Positions 9,218-17,934 of a stretch of 64,000 nt of DNA are shown here, in pieces. The first letter of the stretch is position 1. Each line of letters begins with the position of its first letter. Below the pieces are notes generated by a model. That model worked only from the letters and a program-made list of their open reading frames with translations, was not told where the DNA came from and did no database searches. The stretch covers positions 5,208,001 through 5,272,000 of the forward strand of contig NZ_CP138332.1 of assembly GCF_033955345.1 (NCBI RefSeq), read 5' to 3'. Source of the stretch: Sphingobacterium bambusae. Lineage in GTDB: Bacteria; Bacteroidota; Bacteroidia; Sphingobacteriales; Sphingobacteriaceae. The position numbers were made by a program, and so were the translations under genes.

Positions 9218-9225
9218 TACATTTG
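9218..9225 (+). promoter_or_regulatory. Candidate -7 element of PUL 1
   Basis: TACATTTG matches TAnnTTTG exactly, 53 bases before the GH31 start. There is no clear -33 TTTG, consistent with an activator-dependent promoter served by the palindrome at 9157-9186. Confidence 0.5.
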
Positions 9226-9278
9226 TCTTGTACTTCAGTTGATAGGTACATGTTGACCAAATTTTATAAACCCGTACT

Positions 9279-12146
9279 ATGATGTTTTTTAAAAACACTA
9301 TTTTCCTTGGGATGATCGCTATGCTTTTTACGGAGCTGTCTGCACATGCCCAAGACAGCAAGCCGATCTACCAAAAGACGAACAGCGGTGTACAGCTAAA
9401 ATACAGAGATGTTCCCGCTGCGCTCGATCAGGATATCTACCTTGATTTTTATACCGAGCAAGCCGTTCGCATACGAGTTACGCCACCCGATACCAAAAAG
9501 CCTAATAATGAAAGTCTATTACTCGTCGATACCGTTTTAAAGCGTAGAATAGAGTTTTCGGTTTCGCAGGTTGGCGATAGCCTGTTTGTAAAAACATCAG
9601 GTATGCAGGTGAAGGCATTTCTTCCTACTGGATCACTGCACTTTTTTGATGCGCAGGGCAAACCGTTAGTGCGCGAAGGCGCTAGAAATGCAGTAAGCTT
9701 CCAAAAAGATGCCTACGATGGCGACAGTTTCTTCAATATAAACCAATCGTTTGAAATTAGTGCCGACGAAGGTTTATATGGGTTGGGCCAACACCAAAAC
9801 GGTGTAATGAACTACAACAACGGTCGTCGGGTCAGTTTGTTGCAATACAATACGGAAATCGCCGTACCATTTTTAGTGTCTACCAATAACTACGGTATTT
9901 TATGGCATAATTATTCCATTACCACAGCGGGCGATACGCGGCCACTACTTCCTTTGCATGCGTTTAAACTTTTCTCTCACGAAGGTAGGCAGGGCTGGCT
10001 GACGGCGCGCTACGTAAACAAGGAAAATGAAGCCGAGGTTTACGCGGAACGCCCAGAATCAACCATTGATTATAATTACCTGAGCGATCAGCATAAGTAT
10101 CCACAAGGCACCCTGCTTTCAAAATGTAAGGTATACTATGAAGGCGAGTTTGCTTCGCCTTACGCGGGCCTACATTATCTTCACTTCAAATATTCGGGTT
10201 ACATCAAAGTGTATATTGACGGAAAATTGCTGCAGGATCGCTGGCGGGAAGCCTGGAATTCGGGCACTTTTGAACTTCCCGTAACATTGGAGAGGGATAA
10301 AAGGCATCGTTTACGCATCGAGTGGACACCTGTTGGCAATGAGAGCTATTTTACATTAAACTGGCAACGACCTCAGGAAGAAGGTACACCACTCTTTGGA
10401 TTCCGTTCCGAAGCAGGAGATGCCATTGACTACTTTGTCTTTGCGGGTGAGAATATGGATAACGTCATTTCTGGCTACCGACAGCTAACGGGCAAAGCGG
10501 GGATTATGCCCCGTTGGAGTTTTGGTTATTGGCAAAGCCGTGAGCGTTATAAAACGCAAGCTGAATTGGAAGAAGTGGCGCAAATCTTCCGCAAACGCCG
10601 CATTCCGATAGATAATATCGTTCAGGATTGGTCATATTGGTCGGAAAAGGATTGGGGAAGCCACGTCTTCGATCCGAAGCGCTTTCCTGATCCTGACGGC
10701 ATGATTGACAGGTTGCATCAACAGCACTTTAAGCTGATGATATCGGTTTGGCCAAAAATTAATGAAGAATCTACGGTTTTTGATGAGTTTAATCGGAATA
10801 ACTGGCTGTATATGCGCAATATATATGACGGACGAAAAGACTGGATTGGCAAAGGTTACACGTCGACGTTCTATGATGTGTATAATCCTGCGGCACGAAA
10901 CGCCTTTTGGAAGCAGATGAATACTAAGCTTTTTTCCAAAGGCATTGACGCCTGGTGGATGGATGCTAGCGAACCGGATATACATTCCAACATTAGTGTG
11001 GAGGAGCGAAAAGCGGTGCTTCAGCCCAGTATCGGATCGTCTGTGCGCTACTACAATACATTCCCTTTGCTCAATGCGAAAGGTATTTACGATGGGCAGC
11101 GTGCCACCGATAGCAGTAAAAGGGTGTTCATTCTGACACGATCGTTCTTTGCCGGGCAGCAGCGTTACGGCGCGGCGGCATGGAGTGGCGATATTGCCTC
11201 CACCTGGGAAGATATGAAAGATCAGATTTCCGCAGGCGTCAACTTCTCCATGTCGGGCACGCCGTATTGGACGATGGATGCGGGTGGATTTCTTGTGCAG
11301 CGCAAATACTATGACCCGAATGAAGCGGACTTGGAAGAATGGCGCGAATTGAACAGCCGTTGGTATCAATATGGCGCGTTTTTGCCTTTATTCAGAGCGC
11401 ATGGACAGTTTCCCGCAAGAGAACCCTTTGCGATTGCGCCAGAAGAGCACCCTGCTTACAAAAGTATGTTGTACTATATCAACCTGCGTTATCGCTTACT
11501 TGCCTACAACTATAGCATCGCAGCGCATACCTACCTAAACGATTATTCCATGATCAGAGGATTGGCGATGGATTTTTCTGCCGATACGGCAGTTTACAAC
11601 ATCAATGATCAATTTATGTGGGGGCCTTCACTCTTGGTTAACCCCGTAAGTCAACATGGCGAACGCAAGCGTGCCGTTTATCTTCCGGCAGGAAAGGGTT
11701 GGTACGACCTGTATAGAGGTCGGTATTTCGCTGCTGGACAGACTATTGAGGCGGATGCACCGTACGATCGGATACCGGTTTTCGTTCCTGCGGGCGCGAT
11801 TCTTCCCTGGGGCGAACCTCTCCAATATACGAGCGAAAAACCACAAGATGTATTGACCCTGCTCGTTTACGAAGGGCAAGATGGCGAATTTGTGCTATAT
11901 GAAGACGCGGGTGACAATTATGATTACGAAAAAAGCGCCTACAGTACGATAAAATTCTCCTTTGATAACCAACATGGAATTCTTTCCCTTGGCGATCGTA
12001 AAGGCACATTCGAAGGAATGACGAAGCAACGCAAATTCAATGTGCTGCTGGTGGGCAGCAATAGTCTGATAGGTATTGATGCCTTACCAAAAAATATGAA
12101 ATCTGTAAAATACAATGGACGTGCAATGAATATAAAACTTAGATAG
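9279..12146 (+). CDS. GH31 glycosidase with PA14 insert (alpha-xylosidase-like)
   Basis: A 955-residue secreted enzyme with a signal peptide ending near SAHAQ. It has an N-terminal beta sandwich, a PA14 module inserted at about residues 278-370, the GH31 TIM barrel, and C-terminal beta domains. The nucleophile is Asp562 in WWMDASEPD and the likely acid/base is Asp638 in WSGDIAS; SGTPYWTMDAGGF is also typical of the family. PA14-bearing GH31 enzymes include xyloglucan alpha-xylosidases of Bacteroides, so removal of terminal alpha-xylose is the best guess. Alpha-glucosidase activity cannot be excluded from sequence reading. It is the first gene of PUL 1, only 28 bases before susC, with the palindrome and -7 element upstream. 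Confidence 0.9.
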   Translation: MMFFKNTIFLGMIAMLFTELSAHAQDSKPIYQKTNSGVQLKYRDVPAALDQDIYLDFYTEQAVRIRVTPPDTKKPNNESLLLVDTVLKRRIEFSVSQVGDSLFVKTSGMQVKAFLPTGSLHFFDAQGKPLVREGARNAVSFQKDAYDGDSFFNINQSFEISADEGLYGLGQHQNGVMNYNNGRRVSLLQYNTEIAVPFLVSTNNYGILWHNYSITTAGDTRPLLPLHAFKLFSHEGRQGWLTARYVNKENEAEVYAERPESTIDYNYLSDQHKYPQGTLLSKCKVYYEGEFASPYAGLHYLHFKYSGYIKVYIDGKLLQDRWREAWNSGTFELPVTLERDKRHRLRIEWTPVGNESYFTLNWQRPQEEGTPLFGFRSEAGDAIDYFVFAGENMDNVISGYRQLTGKAGIMPRWSFGYWQSRERYKTQAELEEVAQIFRKRRIPIDNIVQDWSYWSEKDWGSHVFDPKRFPDPDGMIDRLHQQHFKLMISVWPKINEESTVFDEFNRNNWLYMRNIYDGRKDWIGKGYTSTFYDVYNPAARNAFWKQMNTKLFSKGIDAWWMDASEPDIHSNISVEERKAVLQPSIGSSVRYYNTFPLLNAKGIYDGQRATDSSKRVFILTRSFFAGQQRYGAAAWSGDIASTWEDMKDQISAGVNFSMSGTPYWTMDAGGFLVQRKYYDPNEADLEEWRELNSRWYQYGAFLPLFRAHGQFPAREPFAIAPEEHPAYKSMLYYINLRYRLLAYNYSIAAHTYLNDYSMIRGLAMDFSADTAVYNINDQFMWGPSLLVNPVSQHGERKRAVYLPAGKGWYDLYRGRYFAAGQTIEADAPYDRIPVFVPAGAILPWGEPLQYTSEKPQDVLTLLVYEGQDGEFVLYEDAGDNYDYEKSAYSTIKFSFDNQHGILSLGDRKGTFEGMTKQRKFNVLLVGSNSLIGIDALPKNMKSVKYNGRAMNIKLR

Positions 12147-12174
12147 AATAATTAACCATTATAAATCAAGCAAT

Positions 12175-15100
12175 ATGTATAAACAATTATTTCGAAGGGC
12201 CTTAGCAACAGCCATATTTCTGCTGCTTGCGGTAACCTCTTGGGCGCAATCCATTCGGGGCCGGGTGCTGTCCAGTGAAACGGGAGAAGCCATAAGTGGG
12301 GCGAGTGTACTGGTAAAAGGCCAAGGTAAATCTACCAGTACAGATGCGAATGGTACATTTATGATCGATGTCTCCGAAGGCACGATGCTTACCGTGAGTT
12401 ATCTTGGGTTTCAATCACAGGACGTTGCCGCTGTGGGGAATATACAGGTAAAGCTGGTGCCTATGTCGGCCGACTTAGATGAAGTTGTGGTCATCGGTTA
12501 TGGCGTTCAAAAGAAAAAACTCAACACGGGCGCCAATCTCCAAGTTCAGGGAGAGGATATTGAGAAAATGAACCAACTGAACCCTTTACAAGCTATGCAG
12601 GGACAAGCGCCCGGCGTGTCGATTACCTCGACCTCAGGACAGCCCGGGGCCGCGATGAAAGTTGTCGTGAGGGGCTTGGGAACCATTGGCAATTCGGGGC
12701 CGCTCTATGTGATCGACGGCGTGCCGGGCGGTGACATTGCCGTGCTAAATCCAGCCGATATTCAATCAATCGATGTATTGAAAGATGCTGCATCTGCGGC
12801 AATTTACGGATCACAAGCTGCAAACGGCGTTGTTCTAGTAACCACGAAAATGGGTGCTGCGGGCAAAAGTCAACTGTCATTCGATGCCTTCAAAGGCGTG
12901 CAGAATAGCGCGCGCAAAGTGCATCTGCTTAATGCTGATCAATATAAACTGATCATGAACGAGCAAGCGTTAAATTCCGGAGCTGCTCCCTTTAATTTTG
13001 GCGCGATGCAGGGACTGGCAAACACCAACTGGGTTGACCAGATGTTGGCTCGCGACGCCGACACGGAAAACTACAACGTTGGCCTGCAAGGCGGATCAGA
13101 GCGCTCTACCTACGCGCTTAGCCTAAATTACATCGGACAGGAGGGCCTCGTGGGCGGCAGAGATGTATCGAATTATGAGCGTTACGGATTTCGGACCAAT
13201 GCGGAATACAAGGCTTTTGAAGGCGTACTGAAGATTGGTCAGCACCTAAACTTCAACTATATTAAAAATCGCGGGATTAATGTGGGCAATCAATATAACA
13301 ATACGCTCCGCGCGGCCTTTACGACTTCGCCTTTAACACCGGTCTACGGCGATAACAACCGTTACGGGCATCCTTTCTATGACAGCTCAGATTCGCCTTG
13401 GTTTAACGGAGATGGCAATCCCTATGGTGCGATGATGATCAATTCTAATAACATGAACGATGCGCAACGCTTACTTGCTGATGTCTATGCACAGCTGGAA
13501 CCGATCAAAGGGTTGACTATTCGCTCTTTATTAGGTTTTAACTACAATGCGTCCGAATACAGAAGTTATACGCCGCGTTACCGATTCTCCATTTATAATT
13601 TCAATGAAGACCATACCACGACCTTGCAAAGTATGAACAAGGGGCATACGATTACCTGGACGAATACGGCAAACTATGATTTTACCGTGGGTGATGGGCA
13701 TCAATTTTCGGCATTGGCCGGTATGGAAGTATTACGCTATCAAGGCACTTACCTCTCGGGTAGCAACTGGAATTTGCTTTCTCAGTTTGATGATTTTGCC
13801 CATGCTTATCTCGATAATACCACCGGCAAAGCATTTTTAGATGAAAATGGTAAGGTTGTTGAAACGCGCGTATTAAACGGTGGGCCAGACGTGATGAACC
13901 GCAGGTTGTCTTATTTTGGACGTTTGGGATACAATTATAAAGAAAAGTATCTGTTAAATGCGACGCTTCGGGCCGATGCTTCATCCAAATTTGCTGCGGG
14001 AAATCGCTGGGGCTACTTTCCATCGGTATCGGCAGGTTGGGTAATGACGGCGGAAGACTTTATGCAAGCTACCGCTACGACGCTGAACTTCTTAAAATGG
14101 CGCGTCTCTTGGGGACAAGTTGGAAATCAGGATATAGCGGATTTTCAGTTTGCCGCTCCCATCAATACGTCTACAGGCGTTACCGCGGAAAATCCTGCGG
14201 CATTCTACAATTTCGGGTTGGGCGGCGTAAACACACCGGGAGCTTATCCAAGTCGATTCTCCAATCCTTTGGTGACCTGGGAAACCTCCGAACAGATAAA
14301 TGTGGGATTGGATTCTCGCTGGGCAAACAACAGGCTGGATGTAGTGGCCGACTTTTATGTGAAGACCACAAAAGATTGGTTGGTAAGACCTCCCGTGCTC
14401 GCCACGGCCGGAACGCAAGCGCCTTTTATCAATGGCGGCGACGTGCGAAATACCGGATTTGAGCTTGCGGTGAACTGGTCGGATAAAATCGGGCAATTGG
14501 GCTATCGTTTTGGTGTGAATGGTGCCTATAATAAAAATACGGTTGGCAATATTCCGACGGAAGATGGCATTATCCATGGTGCGATCAACATGCTGTATGA
14601 CAATTCGGAAGAATTTTACCGTGCACAAAATGGTCATGCCATTGGTTACTTCTGGGGCTATCAAACAGCGGGTATTTTCCAAAGCGAAGCTGATATAGCA
14701 AATTGGCGGCAGGAAGGAAAAGGCGTATTGCAAGCTAATGCAAGGCCAGGTGATGTGAAATATGTTGATCAGAATGGCGATGGTCTGATCAATAGTTTGG
14801 ATAAGATTGATCTCGGCTCTGGCTTACCTAGCTTTACCTTCGGTTTTCAGATCGGACTGGATTACAAAAATTTTGATCTATCTATGCAAGCCTATGGTGT
14901 GGCCGGCAATAAAATTGTGCAATCCTATCGTAACCACACAAATAAACAGGCCAACTATACCACGCGCATTCTCGATAGATGGACGGGAGAAGGTACGTCC
15001 AATACTATGCCCCGAGTGACGGAGAACAATGTCAACTGGCAGTTTTCTGACCTGTATCTCCAAGATGGTGATTTTCTGCGGATAAGCAATATCACGCTTG

Positions 15101-15306
15101 GATACAATTTCTCCAACTTGATCAATTGGAAATATGCAAGCCAGATAAGGATGTATGTGCAGGGTCAAAACCTATTTACGTTCACCAAATATGATGGTAT
15201 GGATCCCGAGATAGGCTACGGTACAGACGGCTGGGTGTCGGGTATCGACCTGGGTTACTACCCGCGTCCCAAAAGTTGGTTAGTTGGTGTAAACTTTAAA
15301 TTTTAA
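12175..15306 (+). CDS. SusC-like TonB-dependent transporter (PUL 1)
   Basis: A 1043-residue outer-membrane transporter. A signal peptide (to about residue 25, SWAQ) is followed by a carboxypeptidase-D-like regulatory domain (about 27-100), the SusC motif DEVVVIGYG just before the plug, the plug itself (GQAPGVSIT, VIDGVPGGD, VLKDAASAAIYG) and a beta barrel ending in the terminal aromatic signature GVNFKF. SusC proteins import oligosaccharides across the outer membrane using TonB energy, with SusD as lid. It lies 28 bases after GH31 and 6 bases before the susD gene, so the three are probably one transcript. Confidence 0.96.
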   Translation: MYKQLFRRALATAIFLLLAVTSWAQSIRGRVLSSETGEAISGASVLVKGQGKSTSTDANGTFMIDVSEGTMLTVSYLGFQSQDVAAVGNIQVKLVPMSADLDEVVVIGYGVQKKKLNTGANLQVQGEDIEKMNQLNPLQAMQGQAPGVSITSTSGQPGAAMKVVVRGLGTIGNSGPLYVIDGVPGGDIAVLNPADIQSIDVLKDAASAAIYGSQAANGVVLVTTKMGAAGKSQLSFDAFKGVQNSARKVHLLNADQYKLIMNEQALNSGAAPFNFGAMQGLANTNWVDQMLARDADTENYNVGLQGGSERSTYALSLNYIGQEGLVGGRDVSNYERYGFRTNAEYKAFEGVLKIGQHLNFNYIKNRGINVGNQYNNTLRAAFTTSPLTPVYGDNNRYGHPFYDSSDSPWFNGDGNPYGAMMINSNNMNDAQRLLADVYAQLEPIKGLTIRSLLGFNYNASEYRSYTPRYRFSIYNFNEDHTTTLQSMNKGHTITWTNTANYDFTVGDGHQFSALAGMEVLRYQGTYLSGSNWNLLSQFDDFAHAYLDNTTGKAFLDENGKVVETRVLNGGPDVMNRRLSYFGRLGYNYKEKYLLNATLRADASSKFAAGNRWGYFPSVSAGWVMTAEDFMQATATTLNFLKWRVSWGQVGNQDIADFQFAAPINTSTGVTAENPAAFYNFGLGGVNTPGAYPSRFSNPLVTWETSEQINVGLDSRWANNRLDVVADFYVKTTKDWLVRPPVLATAGTQAPFINGGDVRNTGFELAVNWSDKIGQLGYRFGVNGAYNKNTVGNIPTEDGIIHGAINMLYDNSEEFYRAQNGHAIGYFWGYQTAGIFQSEADIANWRQEGKGVLQANARPGDVKYVDQNGDGLINSLDKIDLGSGLPSFTFGFQIGLDYKNFDLSMQAYGVAGNKIVQSYRNHTNKQANYTTRILDRWTGEGTSNTMPRVTENNVNWQFSDLYLQDGDFLRISNITLGYNFSNLINWKYASQIRMYVQGQNLFTFTKYDGMDPEIGYGTDGWVSGIDLGYYPRPKSWLVGVNFKF

Positions 15307-15312
15307 AACGCT

Positions 15313-16938
15313 ATGAACACAAAAAATATACTGGGTGCGGGAATATTATTGTACTTCCTGTGTTTTTCAAGCTGCTCTTCCAGTTTTCTAGATGTGGAGC
15401 CCATGACAAACGTACTCGAAAATAACTTCTATAAAAATGTAGCTGATGCAGAAATGGCCTTGGTAGGCTGTTACGACGGTTACCAACGGACTGCTTCTAA
15501 CGGCAGCTTATCTTTCAATGTCGTTGCTGATGTATTAGCCGATTTGTCTTTCGGTGGAACGGGAAACACGGATAACAGAGCCTATCAGGTATTGGATAGG
15601 TTTGACAAAAACGAATCTCCTTCGGATAATAATCTTTTCGATGGTACTTGGACGGACTATTATGCGGCCATATACCGTTGTAATATATTGCTGGAGAAAT
15701 TGGAAGGCGCTGATTTTGGCAGTAATCCGGAAGCGAAATTACGCATCGAGGGAGAAACACGATTTCTTCGCGGGCTGCTGTATTTTGATCTAGTCAGGCT
15801 TTTCGAACGGGTTCCTTTATTGGTTAAAACGACCACGGAAAATGTGCCGCAAGCTGAGGCCAAAGAAACCTACGACGTTATTGTTGACGATTTAAGGTTC
15901 GCCGCTGAAAATATTCCTGCAGATGCGTATCCCAAATCGCGCGCATCTGTCAACGATGGCCGTGCAACGCGCTACGCTGCTCAAGCACTATTGGCCCGCG
16001 TGTACCTGTTTTACACCGGATATTATGCAAAAGAGGATCTTGCGGTTTCGAAAGCGCAAGTACTCGCCGGCTTGGAAGAAGCCATATCCAGTGGCGAATT
16101 TGCGTTGGTGTCGTCATTTGCATCCTTGTGGCCTGCGGCCAGCTATAAACCCAATACGGCGGAAAATACACTGGATAGAACAGTCTATGCCGGTGAAGGA
16201 AACAGCGAAATCGTCTTCGCACAGAAGTTCAACAGTACGCAGGATTATAATGGAAATAGCGATGGCAACAGGTGGTTGGTGATGTTGGGCTTGCGCAATA
16301 CCAATGCATCGCCCTACGGACAAGGTTGGGGAGGCGGAACGGTAAGTCGACGATTTGTCAACGAATTTTCGGCCAGCGATACGAGAAAAGTCGCATCTAT
16401 CATTGACATTGAGGGCGAAGGTATCGCGAATTTCGACAGTAAAGATCAGCGCGAATATACCGGCTTTGCGAACAAAAAATATACGCCCACAGCGCTGCCG
16501 GATGGTACATCGAACACCGGAGGGGAGAAAGATTTTCAGATTTCACAAGATCAGGATTTTTTTGTTATCCGGTATTCGGATGTGCTGCTGATGGCTGCCG
16601 AGTTAGGTAGTGCAAATGCACAGAGCTATTTCGATCAAGTGCGGCGAAGAGCACACCAAGAGGCTTTCACGCCACTTGCCGTTTCCAAAGCAAACATTCT
16701 GCGGGAAAGGAAGTTCGAATTTGCTTTCGAGGGTATCCGCTATTGGGATCTTTTGCGACAAGGTTTAGAAACTGCTGCGAGTAGCTTGGTCATGACGGAA
16801 AATGTGCTCAGCGGAACGGCTCCGGATCAAGTAATCGTAAAACGGGAAAACTTCGTAACTACCAAAGGCTTTATGCAGATACCGAGCAATCAGATCACCC
16901 GTTCAAGTGGTTTGCTGGTGCAAAATGCAGGTTGGTAG
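15313..16938 (+). CDS. SusD-like glycan-binding lipoprotein (PUL 1)
   Basis: A 541-residue surface lipoprotein of the SusD/RagB family. The lipobox is FSSCSS (Cys near residue 21), followed by the typical FLDVEP start of mature SusD proteins. The TPR-like helices contain RFLRGLLYFDLVRLF, and the C-terminal part has the family pattern ILRERKFEFAFEGIRYWDLLR and ends FMQIPSNQI...QNAGW. It pairs with the SusC encoded 6 bases upstream to capture oligosaccharides. No feature visible by eye reveals which sugar it binds. Confidence 0.95.
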   Translation: MNTKNILGAGILLYFLCFSSCSSSFLDVEPMTNVLENNFYKNVADAEMALVGCYDGYQRTASNGSLSFNVVADVLADLSFGGTGNTDNRAYQVLDRFDKNESPSDNNLFDGTWTDYYAAIYRCNILLEKLEGADFGSNPEAKLRIEGETRFLRGLLYFDLVRLFERVPLLVKTTTENVPQAEAKETYDVIVDDLRFAAENIPADAYPKSRASVNDGRATRYAAQALLARVYLFYTGYYAKEDLAVSKAQVLAGLEEAISSGEFALVSSFASLWPAASYKPNTAENTLDRTVYAGEGNSEIVFAQKFNSTQDYNGNSDGNRWLVMLGLRNTNASPYGQGWGGGTVSRRFVNEFSASDTRKVASIIDIEGEGIANFDSKDQREYTGFANKKYTPTALPDGTSNTGGEKDFQISQDQDFFVIRYSDVLLMAAELGSANAQSYFDQVRRRAHQEAFTPLAVSKANILRERKFEFAFEGIRYWDLLRQGLETAASSLVMTENVLSGTAPDQVIVKRENFVTTKGFMQIPSNQITRSSGLLVQNAGW

Positions 16939-16980
16939 TCGTAATTTATGAGTAAGATTAATAACTAGATTAACACGTAA

Positions 16981-17934
16981 ATGATAATGAAAAGATCGAT
17001 ATATTGGTGCATTTTACTATGCTGTAGCTGCCTGTTTTGGGCGGCGTGCACACCCGAAAAATACGAACTTGGCGCGATAGATGTGGAGGCGGCAGATATC
17101 AAACAGGGAACATCGTATACTATTGAACACGATCCGGCAAATCCAAATATCATCCATCTGACCAGTTTGATGGACAGCCGATATACCCCGCTGTGGCAGC
17201 ATCCTCAAGGAAGAAGTCAAGAAAAAAAAGTGACGCTGAATATGGCGTTTCCGGGCACGTATGAGGTGGTATTTGGCGTGCAGACGCGCGGTGGTATTGT
17301 GTATGGCGACACGGCAAGATTCGAAGTAGAGAATTTCTATGCCGGATTTGTCGATAATGAGTTGTGGACATTTCTCTCTGGCGGGGTAGATCAGGAAAAG
17401 ATCTGGTATTTGGATCTCGATGCGCAGGGCTCCAGCAAATATTTTGTAGGTCCGATGTACTTTTACGGCACGGCAGATAGCTGGGCCACGGTGACCGAAG
17501 GCAAGACCGTGGAAGGGGATTCCTGGAACTGGAAACCGGAATACAAAAGTAATACCTGGCTCATGGCTGCCGGCGATTATGGCACGATGACATTTTCGCT
17601 CAAAGGTGGGGCTAATGTGGTTGTCGATCATAAAATGCTGGCCAATCGTGGTGTACAGCGCGGAACATATATGTTGGATACCGACAATTATACCATGCGT
17701 ATGAACGGCGCGATGCCTTTGCACAATCGCGAGCGCGACACGCACGTGGTCGATTGGGGCGATATCCGGATTATGTCACTTACGGAAGATTATATGCAGC
17801 TCGGTGTGTTGCGGGATAAGGCGCTTTCGGGTGAAGACCCGGCATATTTGGTGTACAATTATGTGAGCAAGGCGTATTATGAAAATGCGGTGCAAGCGCG
17901 ACGTAACACCAGTGCAAGGAGAGGCAATCCATGA
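16981..17934 (+). CDS. PKD-like surface glycan-binding lipoprotein (PUL 1)
   Basis: A 317-residue lipoprotein with signal and lipobox FWAAC (Cys near residue 23). The first 115 mature residues look like one or two immunoglobulin or PKD-like beta domains (YEVVFGVQTRGGIVYGDTARFEV). The rest is a Trp- and Tyr-rich region (WTFLSGG, WYLDLD, DSWNWKPEY) that looks like a carbohydrate-binding sandwich. Position after susD and before the enzymes is that of surface glycan-binding proteins. A second ATG at 16987 is an equally good start. Its stop overlaps the GH2 start in an ATGA, so the two are translationally coupled. Confidence 0.75.
   Translation: MIMKRSIYWCILLCCSCLFWAACTPEKYELGAIDVEAADIKQGTSYTIEHDPANPNIIHLTSLMDSRYTPLWQHPQGRSQEKKVTLNMAFPGTYEVVFGVQTRGGIVYGDTARFEVENFYAGFVDNELWTFLSGGVDQEKIWYLDLDAQGSSKYFVGPMYFYGTADSWATVTEGKTVEGDSWNWKPEYKSNTWLMAAGDYGTMTFSLKGGANVVVDHKMLANRGVQRGTYMLDTDNYTMRMNGAMPLHNRERDTHVVDWGDIRIMSLTEDYMQLGVLRDKALSGEDPAYLVYNYVSKAYYENAVQARRNTSARRGNP

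Noticed and set aside
10632..11369. 245-aa minus-strand ORF
   Set aside because: It is a shadow of the GH31 catalytic domain, whose motifs are complete on the plus strand.
17017..17745. 242-aa minus-strand ORF
   Set aside because: It is a shadow of the PUL 1 surface lipoprotein gene.
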